This document shows positions 21,472-35,782 of a stretch of 64,000 nucleotides of DNA, piece by piece. Origin of the DNA: Gonocerus acuteangulatus. Its lineage: Eukaryota > Arthropoda > Insecta > Hemiptera > Coreidae. Position numbers and translations under genes: made by a program. Under the pieces are notes generated by a model. It did no database searches. It was not told where the DNA came from and worked only from the letters and a program-made list of their open reading frames with translations. Numbering within the stretch: position 1 is the stretch's first letter; the number at the start of each line of letters is the position of its first letter. Location of the stretch: assembly GCA_946811695.1 (NCBI GenBank), contig OX328126.1:1034009-1098008 (forward strand), read 5' to 3'.

Positions 21472-24400
21472 GCAAATAAAAACCTTTGATTACTTAATAT
21501 GCACATAAAAACCTTTGATTACTTAATATGCACGTAAAAACCTTTGATTACTTAATATGCAAATAAAAACCTTTGATTACTTAATATGCACATAAAAACC
21601 TTTGATTACTTAATATGCACATAAAAACCTTTGATTACTTAATATGCACATAAAAACCTTTGATTACTTAATATGCACATAAAAACCTTTGATTACTTAA
21701 TATGCACATAAAAACCTTTGATTACTTAATATGCACCTAAAAACCTCTGCTTAATGTGTTCATAAAAACCTTTGATTACTTAATATGCACATAAAAACCT
21801 TTGATTACTTAATATGCACATAAAAACCTTTGATTACTTAATATGCACATAAAAACCTTTGATTACTTAATATGCACATAAAAACCTTTGATTACTTAAT
21901 ATGCACATAAAAACCTTTGATTACTTAATATGCACATAAAAACCTCTGCTTAATGTGTTCATAAAAACCTTTGATTACTTAATATGCACATAAAAACCTC
22001 TGCTTAATGTGTTCATAAAAACCTTTGATTACTTAATATGCACATAAAAACCTCTGCTTAATGTGTTCATAAAAACCTTTGATTACTTAATATGCACATA
22101 AAAACCTCTGCTTAATGTGTTCATAAAAACCTTTGATTACTTAATATGCACATAAAAACCTCTGCTTAATGTGTTCATAAAAACCTTTGATTACTTAATA
22201 TGCACATAAAAACCTCTGCTTTATGTGTTCATAAAAACCTTTGATTACTTAATATGCACATAAAAACCTTTGATTACTTAATATGCACATAAAAACCTTT
22301 GATTACTTAATATGCAAATAAAAACCTTTGATTACTTAATATGCACATAAAAACCTTTGATTACTTAATATGCACATAAAAACCTTTGATTACTTAATAT
22401 GCACATAAAAACCTTTGATTACTTAATATGCACATAAAAACCTTTGATTACTTAATATGCACATAAAAACCTTTGATTACTTAATATGCACATAAAAACC
22501 TTTGATTACTTAATATGCAAATAAAAACCTTTGATTACTTAATATGCACATAAAAACCTTTGATTACTTAATATGCACGTAAAAACCTTTGATTACTTAA
22601 TATGCAAATAAAAACCTTTGATTACTTAATATGCACATAAAAACCTTTGATTACTTAATATGCACATAAAAACCTTTGATTACTTAATATGCACATAAAA
22701 ACCTTTGATTACTTAATATGCACATAAAAACCTTTGATTACTTAATATGCACATAAAAACCTTTGATTACTTAATATGCACCTAAAAACCTCTGCTTAAT
22801 GTGTTCATAAAAACCTTTGATTACTTAATATGCACATAAAAACCTTTGATTACTTAATATGCACATAAAAACCTTTGATTACTTAATATGCACATAAAAA
22901 CCTTTGATTACTTAATATGCACATAAAAACCTTTGATTACTTAATATGCACATAAAAACCTTTGATTACTTAATATGCACATAAAAACCTCTGCTTAATG
23001 TGTTCATAAAAACCTTTGATTACTTAATATGCACATAAAAACCTCTGCTTAATGTGTTCATAAAAACCTTTGATTACTTAATATGCACATAAAAACCTCT
23101 GCTTAATGTGTTCATAAAAACCTTTGATTACTTAATATGCACATAAAAACCTCTGCTTTATGTGTTCATAAAAACCTTTGATTACTTAATATGCACATAA
23201 AAACCTTTGATTACTTAATATGCACATAAAAACCTTTGATTACTTAATATGCACATAAAAACCTTTGATTACTTAATATGCAAATAAAAACCTTTGATTA
23301 CTTAATATGCACATAAAAACCTTTGATTACTTAATATGCACATAAAAACCTTTGATTACTTAATATGCACATAAAAACCTTTGATTACTTAATATGCAAA
23401 TAAAAACCTTTGATTACTTAATATGCACATAAAAACCTTTGATTACTTAATATGCACATAAAAACCTTTGATTACTTAATATGCACATAAAAACCTTTGA
23501 TTACTTAATATGCACATAAAAACCTTTGATTACTTAATATGCACATAAAAACCTTTGATTACTTAATATGCACATAAAAACCTTTGATTACTTAATATGC
23601 AAATAAAAACCTTTGATTACTTAATATGCACATAAAAACCTTTGATTACTTAATATGCACGTAAAAACCTTTGATTACTTAATATGCAAATAAAAACCTT
23701 TGATTACTTAGTATGCACATAAAAACCTTTGATTACTTAATATGCACATAAAAACCTTTGATTACTTAATATGCACATAAAAACCTTTGATTACTTAATA
23801 TGCACATAAAAACCTTTGATTACTTAATATGCACATAAAAACCTTTGATTACTTAATATGCACATAAAAACCTCTGCTTAATGTGTTCATAAAAACCTTT
23901 GATTACTTAATATGCACATAAAAACCTCTGCTTAATGTGTTCATAAAAACCTTTGATTACTTAATATGCACATAAAAACCTCTGCTTAATGTGTTCATAA
24001 AAACCTTTGATTACTTAATATGCACATAAAAACCTTTGATTACTTAATATGCACATAAAAACCTTTGATTACTTAATATGCACATAAAAACCTTTGATTA
24101 CTTAATATGCACATAAAAACCTTTGATTACTTAATATGCACATAAAAACCTTTGATTACTTAATATGCACATAAAAACCTTTGATTACTTAATATGCAAA
24201 TAAAAACCTTTGATTACTTAATATGCACATAAAAACCTTTGATTACTTAATATGCACGTAAAAACCTTTGATTACTTAATATGCAAATAAAAACCTTTGA
24301 TTACTTAGTATGCACATAAAAACCTTTGATTACTTAATATGCACATAAAAACCTTTGATTACTTAATATGCACATAAAAACCTTTGATTACTTAATATGC

Positions 24401-25290
24401 ACATAAAAACCTTTGATTACTTAATATGCACATAAAAACCTTTGATTACTTAATATGCACCTAAAAACCTCTGCTTAATGTGTTCATAAAAACCTTTGAT
24501 TACTTAATATGCACATAAAAACCTTTGATTACTTAATATGCACATAAAAACCTTTGATTACTTAATATGCACATAAAAACCTTTGATTACTTAATATGCA
24601 CATAAAAACCTTTGATTACTTAATATGCACATAAAAACCTTTGATTACTTAATATGCACATAAAAACCTCTGCTTAATGTGTTCATAAAAACCTTTGATT
24701 ACTTAATATGCACATAAAAACCTCTGCTTAATGTGTTCATAAAAACCTTTGATTACTTAATATGCACATAAAAACCTCTGCTTAATGTGTTCATAAAAAC
24801 CTTTGATTACTTAATATGCACATAAAAACCTCTGCTTTATGTGTTCATAAAAACCTTTGATTACTTAATATGCACATAAAAACCTTTGATTACTTAATAT
24901 GCACATAAAAACCTTTGATTACTTAATATGCACATAAAAACCTTTGATTACTTAATATGCAAATAAAAACCTTTGATTACTTAATATGCACATAAAAACC
25001 TTTGATTACTTAATATGCACATAAAAACCTTTGATTACTTAATATGCACATAAAAACCTTTGATTACTTAATATGCACATAAAAACCTCTGCTTAATGTG
25101 TTCAAAAAACCTTTGATTACTTAATATGCACATAAAAACCTCTGCTTAATGTGTTCATAAAAACCTTTGATTACTTAATATGCACATAAAAACCTTTGAT
25201 TACTTAATATGCACATAAAAACCTTTGATTACTTAATATGCACATAAAAACCTTTGATTACTTAATATGCACATAAAAACCTTTGATTAC
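21472..25290. repeat. Duplicated block in the satellite, left copy
   Basis: Markers here recur exactly 5837 bp downstream: gcacgt 21531/27368; gcacct 21734/27571, 22779/28616, 24458/30295; gtatgc 23711/29548 and 24308/30145; and a private single-base deletion (ttcaaaaaacc) at 25101/30938. Shared rare mutations mean that the block was copied as one piece. Confidence 0.85.
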
Positions 25291-27308
25291 TTAATATGCA
25301 AATAAAAACGTTTGATTACTTAATATGCACATAAAAACGTTTGATTACTTAATATGCAAATAAAAACCTTTGATTACTTAATATGCACATAAAAACCTTT
25401 GATTACTTAATATGCACATAAAAACCTTTGATTACTTAATATGCACATAAAAACCTTTGATTACTTAATATGCACATAAAAACCTTTGATTACTTAATAT
25501 GCAAATAAAAACCTTTGATTACTTAATATGCACATAAAAACCTTTGATTACTTAATATGCACGTAAAAACCTTTGATTACTTAATATGCAAATAAAAACC
25601 TTTGATTACTTAATATGCACATAAAAACCTTTGATTACTTAATATGCACATAAAAACCTTTGATTACTTAATATGCACATAAAAACCTTTGATTACTTAA
25701 TATGCACATAAAAACCTTTGATTACTTAATATGCACATAAAAACCTTTGATTACTTAATATGCACCTAAAAACCTCTGCTTAATGTGTTCATAAAAACCT
25801 TTGATTACTTAATATGCACATAAAAACCTTTGATTACTTAATATGCACATAAAAACCTTTGATTACTTAATATGCACATAAAAACCTTTGATTACTTAAT
25901 ATGCACATAAAAACCTTTGATTACTTAATATGCACATAAAAACCTTTGATTACTTAATATGCACATAAAAACCTCTGCTTAATGTGTTCATAAAAACCTT
26001 TGATTACTTAATATGCACATAAAAACCTCTGCTTAATGTGTTCATAAAAACCTTTGATTACTTAATATGCACATAAAAACCTCTGCTTAATGTGTTCATA
26101 AAAACCTTTGATTACTTAATATGCACATAAAAACCTCTGCTTAATGTGTTCATAAAAACCTTTGATTACTTAATATGCACATAAAAACCTCTGCTTAATG
26201 TGTTCATAAAAACCTTTGATTACTTAATATGCACATAAAAACCTCTGCTTTATGTGTTCATAAAAACCTTTGATTACTTAATATGCAAATAAAAACCTTT
26301 GATTACTTAATATGCACATAAAAACCTTTGATTACTTAATATGCACGTAAAAACCTTTGATTACTTAATATGCAAATAAAAACCTTTGATTACTTAGTAT
26401 GCACATAAAAACCTTTGATTACTTAATATGCACATAAAAACCTTTGATTACTTAATATGCACATAAAAACCTTTGATTACTTAATATGCACATAAAAACC
26501 TTTGATTACTTAATATGCACATAAAAACCTTTGATTACTTAATATGCACCTAAAAACCTCTGCTTAATGTGTTCATAAAAACCTTTGATTACTTAATATG
26601 CACATAAAAACCTTTGATTACTTAATATGCACATAAAAACCTTTGATTACTTAATATGCACATAAAAACCTTTGATTACTTAATATGCACATAAAAACCT
26701 TTGATTACTTAATATGCACATAAAAACCTTTGATTACTTAATATGCACATAAAAACCTCTGCTTAATGTGTTCATAAAAACCTTTGATTACTTAATATGC
26801 ACATAAAAACCTCTGCTTAATGTGTTCATAAAAACCTTTGATTACTTAATATGCACATAAAAACCTCTGCTTAATGTGTTCATAAAAACCTTTGATTACT
26901 TAATATGCACATAAAAACCTCTGCTTTATGTGTTCATAAAAACCTTTGATTACTTAATATGCACATAAAAACCTTTGATTACTTAATATGCACATAAAAA
27001 CCTTTGATTACTTAATATGCACATAAAAACCTTTGATTACTTAATATGCACATAAAAACCTTTGATTACTTAATATGCACATAAAAACCTTTGATTACTT
27101 AATATGCAAATAAAAACGTTTGATTACTTAATATGCACATAAAAACGTTTGATTACTTAATATGCAAATAAAAACCTTTGATTACTTAATATGCACATAA
27201 AAACCTTTGATTACTTAATATGCACATAAAAACCTTTGATTACTTAATATGCACATAAAAACCTTTGATTACTTAATATGCACATAAAAACCTTTGATTA
27301 CTTAATAT

Positions 27309-30300
27309 GCAAATAAAAACCTTTGATTACTTAATATGCACATAAAAACCTTTGATTACTTAATATGCACGTAAAAACCTTTGATTACTTAATATGCAAA
27401 TAAAAACCTTTGATTACTTAATATGCACATAAAAACCTTTGATTACTTAATATGCACATAAAAACCTTTGATTACTTAATATGCACATAAAAACCTTTGA
27501 TTACTTAATATGCACATAAAAACCTTTGATTACTTAATATGCACATAAAAACCTTTGATTACTTAATATGCACCTAAAAACCTCTGCTTAATGTGTTCAT
27601 AAAAACCTTTGATTACTTAATATGCACATAAAAACCTTTGATTACTTAATATGCACATAAAAACCTTTGATTACTTAATATGCACATAAAAACCTTTGAT
27701 TACTTAATATGCACATAAAAACCTTTGATTACTTAATATGCACATAAAAACCTTTGATTACTTAATATGCACATAAAAACCTCTGCTTAATGTGTTCATA
27801 AAAACCTTTGATTACTTAATATGCACATAAAAACCTCTGCTTAATGTGTTCATAAAAACCTTTGATTACTTAATATGCACATAAAAACCTCTGCTTAATG
27901 TGTTCATAAAAACCTTTGATTACTTAATATGCACATAAAAACCTCTGCTTAATGTGTTCATAAAAACCTTTGATTACTTAATATGCACATAAAAACCTCT
28001 GCTTAATGTGTTCATAAAAACCTTTGATTACTTAATATGCACATAAAAACCTCTGCTTTATGTGTTCATAAAAACCTTTGATTACTTAATATGCACATAA
28101 AAACCTTTGATTACTTAATATGCACATAAAAACCTTTGATTACTTAATATGCAAATAAAAACCTTTGATTACTTAATATGCACATAAAAACCTTTGATTA
28201 CTTAATATGCACATAAAAACCTTTGATTACTTAATATGCACATAAAAACCTTTGATTACTTAATATGCACATAAAAACCTTTGATTACTTAATATGCACA
28301 TAAAAACCTTTGATTACTTAATATGCACATAAAAACCTTTGATTACTTAATATGCAAATAAAAACCTTTGATTACTTAATATGCACATAAAAACCTTTGA
28401 TTACTTAATATGCACGTAAAAACCTTTGATTACTTAATATGCAAATAAAAACCTTTGATTACTTAATATGCACATAAAAACCTTTGATTACTTAATATGC
28501 ACATAAAAACCTTTGATTACTTAATATGCACATAAAAACCTTTGATTACTTAATATGCACATAAAAACCTTTGATTACTTAATATGCACATAAAAACCTT
28601 TGATTACTTAATATGCACCTAAAAACCTCTGCTTAATGTGTTCATAAAAACCTTTGATTACTTAATATGCACATAAAAACCTTTGATTACTTAATATGCA
28701 CATAAAAACCTTTGATTACTTAATATGCACATAAAAACCTTTGATTACTTAATATGCACATAAAAACCTTTGATTACTTAATATGCACATAAAAACCTTT
28801 GATTACTTAATATGCACATAAAAACCTCTGCTTAATGTGTTCATAAAAACCTTTGATTACTTAATATGCACATAAAAACCTCTGCTTAATGTGTTCATAA
28901 AAACCTTTGATTACTTAATATGCACATAAAAACCTCTGCTTAATGTGTTCATAAAAACCTTTGATTACTTAATATGCACATAAAAACCTCTGCTTTATGT
29001 GTTCATAAAAACCTTTGATTACTTAATATGCACATAAAAACCTTTGATTACTTAATATGCACATAAAAACCTTTGATTACTTAATATGCACATAAAAACC
29101 TTTGATTACTTAATATGCAAATAAAAACCTTTGATTACTTAATATGCACATAAAAACCTTTGATTACTTAATATGCACATAAAAACCTTTGATTACTTAA
29201 TATGCACATAAAAACCTTTGATTACTTAATATGCAAATAAAAACCTTTGATTACTTAATATGCACATAAAAACCTTTGATTACTTAATATGCACATAAAA
29301 ACCTTTGATTACTTAATATGCACATAAAAACCTTTGATTACTTAATATGCACATAAAAACCTTTGATTACTTAATATGCACATAAAAACCTTTGATTACT
29401 TAATATGCACATAAAAACCTTTGATTACTTAATATGCAAATAAAAACCTTTGATTACTTAATATGCACATAAAAACCTTTGATTACTTAATATGCACGTA
29501 AAAACCTTTGATTACTTAATATGCAAATAAAAACCTTTGATTACTTAGTATGCACATAAAAACCTTTGATTACTTAATATGCACATAAAAACCTTTGATT
29601 ACTTAATATGCACATAAAAACCTTTGATTACTTAATATGCACATAAAAACCTTTGATTACTTAATATGCACATAAAAACCTTTGATTACTTAATATGCAC
29701 ATAAAAACCTCTGCTTAATGTGTTCATAAAAACCTTTGATTACTTAATATGCACATAAAAACCTCTGCTTAATGTGTTCATAAAAACCTTTGATTACTTA
29801 ATATGCACATAAAAACCTCTGCTTAATGTGTTCATAAAAACCTTTGATTACTTAATATGCACATAAAAACCTTTGATTACTTAATATGCACATAAAAACC
29901 TTTGATTACTTAATATGCACATAAAAACCTTTGATTACTTAATATGCACATAAAAACCTTTGATTACTTAATATGCACATAAAAACCTTTGATTACTTAA
30001 TATGCACATAAAAACCTTTGATTACTTAATATGCAAATAAAAACCTTTGATTACTTAATATGCACATAAAAACCTTTGATTACTTAATATGCACGTAAAA
30101 ACCTTTGATTACTTAATATGCAAATAAAAACCTTTGATTACTTAGTATGCACATAAAAACCTTTGATTACTTAATATGCACATAAAAACCTTTGATTACT
30201 TAATATGCACATAAAAACCTTTGATTACTTAATATGCACATAAAAACCTTTGATTACTTAATATGCACATAAAAACCTTTGATTACTTAATATGCACCTA

Positions 30301-31127
30301 AAAACCTCTGCTTAATGTGTTCATAAAAACCTTTGATTACTTAATATGCACATAAAAACCTTTGATTACTTAATATGCACATAAAAACCTTTGATTACTT
30401 AATATGCACATAAAAACCTTTGATTACTTAATATGCACATAAAAACCTTTGATTACTTAATATGCACATAAAAACCTTTGATTACTTAATATGCACATAA
30501 AAACCTCTGCTTAATGTGTTCATAAAAACCTTTGATTACTTAATATGCACATAAAAACCTCTGCTTAATGTGTTCATAAAAACCTTTGATTACTTAATAT
30601 GCACATAAAAACCTCTGCTTAATGTGTTCATAAAAACCTTTGATTACTTAATATGCACATAAAAACCTCTGCTTTATGTGTTCATAAAAACCTTTGATTA
30701 CTTAATATGCACATAAAAACCTTTGATTACTTAATATGCACATAAAAACCTTTGATTACTTAATATGCACATAAAAACCTTTGATTACTTAATATGCAAA
30801 TAAAAACCTTTGATTACTTAATATGCACATAAAAACCTTTGATTACTTAATATGCACATAAAAACCTTTGATTACTTAATATGCACATAAAAACCTTTGA
30901 TTACTTAATATGCACATAAAAACCTCTGCTTAATGTGTTCAAAAAACCTTTGATTACTTAATATGCACATAAAAACCTCTGCTTAATGTGTTCATAAAAA
31001 CCTTTGATTACTTAATATGCACATAAAAACCTTTGATTACTTAATATGCACATAAAAACCTTTGATTACTTAATATGCACATAAAAACCTTTGATTACTT
31101 AATATGCACATAAAAACCTTTGATTAC
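27309..31127. repeat. Duplicated block in the satellite, right copy
   Basis: Same marker order as 21472-25290, offset by 5837 bp. Correspondence is lost to the left of about 27309 and to the right of about 31127. Confidence 0.85.
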
Positions 31128-32103
31128 TTAATATTCACATAAAAACCTTTGATTACTTAATATGCACATAAAAACCTTTGATTACTTAATATGCACATAA
31201 AAACCTTTGATTACTTAATATGCAAATAAAAACCTTTGATTACTTAATATGCACATAAAAACGTTTGATTACTTAATATGCACATAAAAACCTTTGATTA
31301 CTTAATATGCAAATAAAAACCTTTGATTACTTAATATGCACATAAAAACCTTTGATTACTTAATATGCACATAAAAACCTTTGATTACTTAATATGCACA
31401 TAAAAACCTTTGATTACTTAATATGCACATAAAAACCTTTGATTACTTAATATGCAAATAAAAACGTTTGATTACTTAATATGCACATAAAAACGTTTGA
31501 TTACTTAATATGCAAATAAAAACCTTTGATTACTTAATATGCACATAAAAACCTTTGATTACTTAATATGCACATAAAAACCTTTGATTACTTAATATGC
31601 ACATAAAAACCTTTGATTACTTAATATGCAAATAAAAACCTTTGATTACTTAATATGCACATAAAAACCTTTGATTACTTAATATGCAAATAAAAACCTT
31701 TGATTACTTAATATGCACATAAAAACCTTTGATTACTTAATATGCACATAAAAACGTTTGATTACTTAATATGCAAATAAAAACCTTTGATTACTTAATA
31801 TGCACATAAAAACCTTTGATTACTTAATATGCAAATAAAAACCTTTGATTACTTAATATGCAAATAAAAACCTTTGATTACTTAATATGCACATAAAAAC
31901 CTTTGATTACTTAATATGCACATAAAAACCTTTGATTACTTAATATGCACATAAAAACCTTTGATTACTTAATATGCACATAAAAACCTTTGATTACTTA
32001 ATATGCACATAAAAACCTTTGATTACTTAATATGCACATAAAAACCTTTGATTACTTAATATGCACATAAAAACCTTTGATTACTTAATATGCACATAAA
32101 AAC

Positions 32104-32450
32104 GGTCTATCAATTGTCATTTTTAAAATGTTGTTATTGTGTTGATTATTCTCATTTGTTATTGTGTACATTGTAAGCTAAAGAAAGCTGCCAAAGAGCA
32201 TGCTGAAACGTTGGAAACATAGATTTTTCTGAAAATCTGACGTTCCCTCTTAGCCGAATCCCAACCATTCCTTAAGAAATAGCATCAAATTGCCAATGAG
32301 CCTAATAAATACAGCATACTAGAAATAGCATCCGACTGTATGTTGGGATTAACCCTTCCCTCGTAATAACCACAGCTCGATTTCTGACACAGAAAATACT
32401 GGACTCTGAATCTCTCTTCGTCTTTCTTCTCCTCGTAACTAGAACAGCCA
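32104..32450 (+). mobile_element. Sequence carrying hairpin motif copy 2
   Basis: ctaaagaaagctgccaaaga then gcatgctgaaacgttgg (32178-32214) has complementary arms agctgc (32186-32191) and gcatgct (32198-32204) with one bulged T. About 37 bp on is the second conserved box ttagccgaatcccaaccatt (32250-32269). The remainder to 32450 shows no feature. It may be the end of a retroelement; no coding part is present. Confidence 0.55.
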
Positions 32451-32994
32451 TGATCTCATTCCAAACACGTAGGCAGTTCTCCTACATTGCTGGCTCTACG
32501 TATCTCATTCCAAACACGTAGGCAGTTCTCCTACATTGCTGGCTCTACGTATCTCATTCCAAACACGTAGGCAGTTCTCCTACATTGCTGGCTCTACGTA
32601 TCTCATTCCAAACACGTAGGCAGTTCTCCTACATTGCTGGCTCTACGTATCTCATTCCAAACACGTAGGCAGTTCTCCTACATTGCTGGCTCTACGTATC
32701 TCATTCCAAACACGTAGGCAGTTCTCCTACATTGCTGGCTCTACGTATCTCATTCCAAACACGTAGGCAGTTCTCCTACATTGCTGGCTCTACGTATCTC
32801 ATTCCAAACACGTAGGCAGTTCTCCTACATTGCTGGCTCTACGTATCTCATTCCAAACACGTAGGCAGTTCTCCTACATTGCTGGCTCTACGTATCTCAT
32901 TCCAAACACGTAGGCAGTTCTCCTACATTGCTGGCTCTACGTATCTCATTCCAAACACGTAGGCAGTTCTCCTACATTGCTGGCTCTACGTATC
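32451..32994. repeat. 49-bp tandem array, 11 copies
   Basis: Monomer atctcattccaaacacgtag then gcagttctcctacattgctg and gctctacgt, step 49 bp, copies apparently identical. Confidence 0.95.
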
Positions 32995-33092
32995 TACGAT
33001 AATATTTACATGAAAAATATATCGTACGTGAGAACGCAAAAGGAATTTATAATCTTAATATAAAATATTTAGAACTATTATTTAAAATAGCC

Positions 33093-33525
33093 TCAAGAAC
33101 TGTAGAAATAGCCTTGCCTCAAGAACTGTAGAAATAGCCTTGCCTCAAGAACTGTAGAAATAGCCTTGCCTCAAGAGCTGTAGAAATAGCCTTGCCTCAA
33201 GAACTGTAGAAATAGCCTTGCCTCAAGAGCTGTAGAAATAGCCTTGCCTCAAGAGCTGTAGAAATAGCCTTGCCTCAAGAACTGTAGAAATAGCCTTGCC
33301 TCAAGAACTGTAGAAATAGCCTTGCCTCAAGAACTGTAGAAATAGCCTTGCCTCAAAAACTGTAGAAATAGCCTTGCCTCAAGAACTGTAGAAATAGCCT
33401 TGCCTCAAGAACTGTAGAAATAGCCTTGCCTCAAGAACTGTAGAAATAGCCTTGCCTCAAGAACTGTAGAAATAGCCTTGCCTCAAGAACTGTAGAAATA
33501 GCCTTGCCTCAAGAACTGTAGAAAT
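33093..33525. repeat. 26-bp tandem array, about 16.6 copies
   Basis: Monomer cctcaagaactgtagaaata then gccttg, step 26 bp. An A/G variant (aagaac/aagagc) marks three units and one unit has aaaaac. Confidence 0.95.
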
Positions 33526-33599
33526 AATGAGAATGGAAAATTATTGCGATGAAAACTCAAAACGGATTTGGTTTTAGTGTTAAACATTTGATTATAGTT

Positions 33600-33737
33600 T
33601 TAACACGGTTCCTCCCTCCCTCCATAGAGAGGAGACTCCGCTTCTAGGGCTGACCTCATGACGCAATCCGGAAGAAACTTTCAGGTTACACAACCCATAC
33701 ATCATGAAAATAACGGTGCTTCAAATTTGTATATATA
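33600..33737 (-). mobile_element. Element A, left part of a Helitron-split copy
   Basis: Read in reverse it matches 4310-4440 (acaaatttgaa, ccgttattttcggt, cttccggattg, then the cctccct end). It breaks off in the TA tract at 33737 and resumes at 35819. Confidence 0.75.
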
Positions 33738-34432
33738 TCTACTATATATTTGTCAAATACCACTCACTCACTGACCTATCATCGCCCAGCCCAAACCACT
33801 CGACAGAAAAATTTGAAATTTTGCATGGACACTCCCTATAGAACGTAGACACTCACTAAGAAAGGATTTTTTGATATTCGAATTTTTAAGTATTTTTAGT
33901 AATTTTTAAAGTTTTAGTTGCTTAGAGCAGGTAAGCCTAGGCAGCATGCGTTGCTAGGACGATAACAGAACAGCTGTTACCGTACATTATCTATTTCGTA
34001 GTATTATTTTTAATTGAGGTTAATTTCCACTATGATGGCAGTCCTTGAATTACTAGAAATAAAATGTGATTTTGCCCCTCGTAGAGTTTACGCCCTGGTG
34101 ATGGCCCATCATAGGTAATAATATCCCTCACCACTTGACACAAAAATTTGAAATTTCACACAGACAATCCGTTTAAGAGTTAAAACACTCGCTAAAATAA
34201 GTTTTTTTTTTATATTCAAATTGTTAAGTACTTTTAGGGGGGTTTGAATTATTAAGAAGTTCTTAATCGGCTCAAAAATGGTCCGATTTTGATGTCATTT
34301 GGTACAAAAATTTTTCTCATTTGAAAGGTCAAGTTCATTAACCAGCTGAATCCGTCTAATGGAACATGGTTATTGAAGAAAAATTTCCGCGAAAAAATCG
34401 GAACGCTTACATATTCGAGTCCATATGCTTGC

Positions 34433-35007
34433 AGGTACTCGTTATATAGGTACTCGTTATATAGGTACTCGTTATATAGGTACTCGTTATATAGGTACTC
34501 GTTATATAGGTACTCGTTATATAGGTACTCGTTATATAGGTACTCGTTATATAGGTACTCGTTATATAGGTACTCGTTATATAGGTACTCGTTATATAGG
34601 TACTCGTTATATAGGTACTCGTTATATAGGTACTCGTTATATAGGTACTCGTTATATAGGTACTCGTTAAATAGGTACTCGTTATATAGGTACTCGTTAT
34701 ATAGGTACTCGTTATATAGGTACTCGTTATATAGGTACTCGTTATATAGGTACTCGTTATATAGGTACTCGTTATATAGGTACTCGTTATATAGGTACTC
34801 GTTATATAGGTACTCGTTATATAGGTACTCGTTATATAGGTACTCGTTATATAGGTACTCGTTATATAGGTACTCGTTATATAGGTACTCGTTATATAGG
34901 TACTCGTTATATAGGTACTCGTTATATAGGTACTCGTTATATAGGTACTCGTTATATAGGTACTCGTTATATAGGTACTCGTTATATAGGTACTCGTTAT
35001 ATAGGTT
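34433..35007. repeat. 15-bp tandem array, about 38 copies
   Basis: Monomer ggtactcgttatata, step 15 bp, almost invariant (one ttaaata unit near 34668). It lies between catatgcttgca and ggttccttaacgtagg, exactly where the related copy at 11555-11590 has the word once. The 273-, 227- and 81-codon frames here are artefacts of a stop-free 15-bp unit. Confidence 0.95.
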
Positions 35008-35157
35008 CCTTAACGTAGGAAATCGAATGAAACCATTTTTAAAGACATTTCTGTAACCGTTTACTAGAAACATTGATAGAAATACTTTTCCAAACTAATT
35101 TTGTGTTTGTGTTTTCAGAAATCAGGATAGTTTCTAAAATATCTCGAAAACGGTTTG

Positions 35158-35475
35158 GAAATCGTAGTAAGTGGAAGGCGGCTATTCGAAAGGTTACTAA
35201 ATTCTCTACAGAAATCGTAGTAAGTGGAAGGCGGCTATTCGAAAGGTTACTAAATTCTCTACAGAAATCGTAGTAAGTGGAAGGCGGCTATTCGAAAGGT
35301 TACTAAATTCTCTACAGAAATCGTAGTAAGTGGAAGGCGGCTATTCGAAAGGTTACTAAATTCTCTACAGAAATCGTAGTAAGTGGAAGGCGGCTATTCG
35401 AAAGGTTACTAAATTCTCTACAGAAATCGTAGTAAGTGGAAGGCGGCTATTCGAAAGGTTACTAAATTCTCTACA
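35158..35475. repeat. 53-bp tandem array, 6 copies
   Basis: Monomer gaaatcgtagtaagtggaag then gcggctattcgaaaggttac and taaattctctaca, step 53 bp, copies identical by eye. The same stretch occurs once in Element A at 6118-6172. Confidence 0.95.
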
Positions 35476-35607
35476 AATAACATTGTGTTGTAATGTTCGG
35501 TGGGGCGATGTCAATCGAAGAGATAAGTGCTTAAAACTTCAAAATTGTTGTTTACCTAACTTTTTAGGTCTTTGTTGTATTTTTTTACTCGCCAACAAGG
35601 AAACAAA

Positions 35608-35687
35608 CACGGTTACTTCCACATGGTGTTTCCACACGGTTACTTCCACATGGTGTTTCCACACGGTTACCTCCACATGGTGTTTCC
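35608..35687. repeat. 27-bp tandem array, 3 copies
   Basis: acggttacttccacatggtg then tttccac, step 27 bp, with one C/T variant in the third copy. Confidence 0.9.
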
Positions 35688-35782
35688 TGGGTAACTCTAA
35701 CGTCCGTGCAATAATAAACTGTACAAAATTATTTAATAGCGTTAATCTTGATAATATTTTATTTAACGCAATATAAAAACTA

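Larger units (their letters stand above)
17889..32103. repeat. 14.2-kb satellite of interleaved 29-bp and 25-bp monomers
   Basis: Type A monomer (29 bp) is aaaaacctttgattacttaa then tatgcacat. Type B (25 bp) is aaaaacctctgcttaatgtg then ttcat. They share the aaaaacct.tg start. About 500 monomers are present. Type A runs of about six alternate with stretches of A-B-A-B. Marked variants (gcaaat, gcacgt, gcacct, ctttatgtg, cttagtatg) recur in the same order. The marker gcacct is found at 18935, 20469, 21734, 22779, 24458, 25763, 26547, 27571, 28616 and 30295. No gene, RNA or insertion interrupts the array. Confidence 0.97.

Noticed and set aside
17889..32103. CRISPR array (short repeats about 25-29 bp)
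   Set aside because: Repeats are directly adjacent with no unique spacers, and the context is eukaryotic.
34252..35073. 273-codon frame with a five-residue repeat
   Set aside because: Product of the 15-bp array inside the Helitron, open on both strands.
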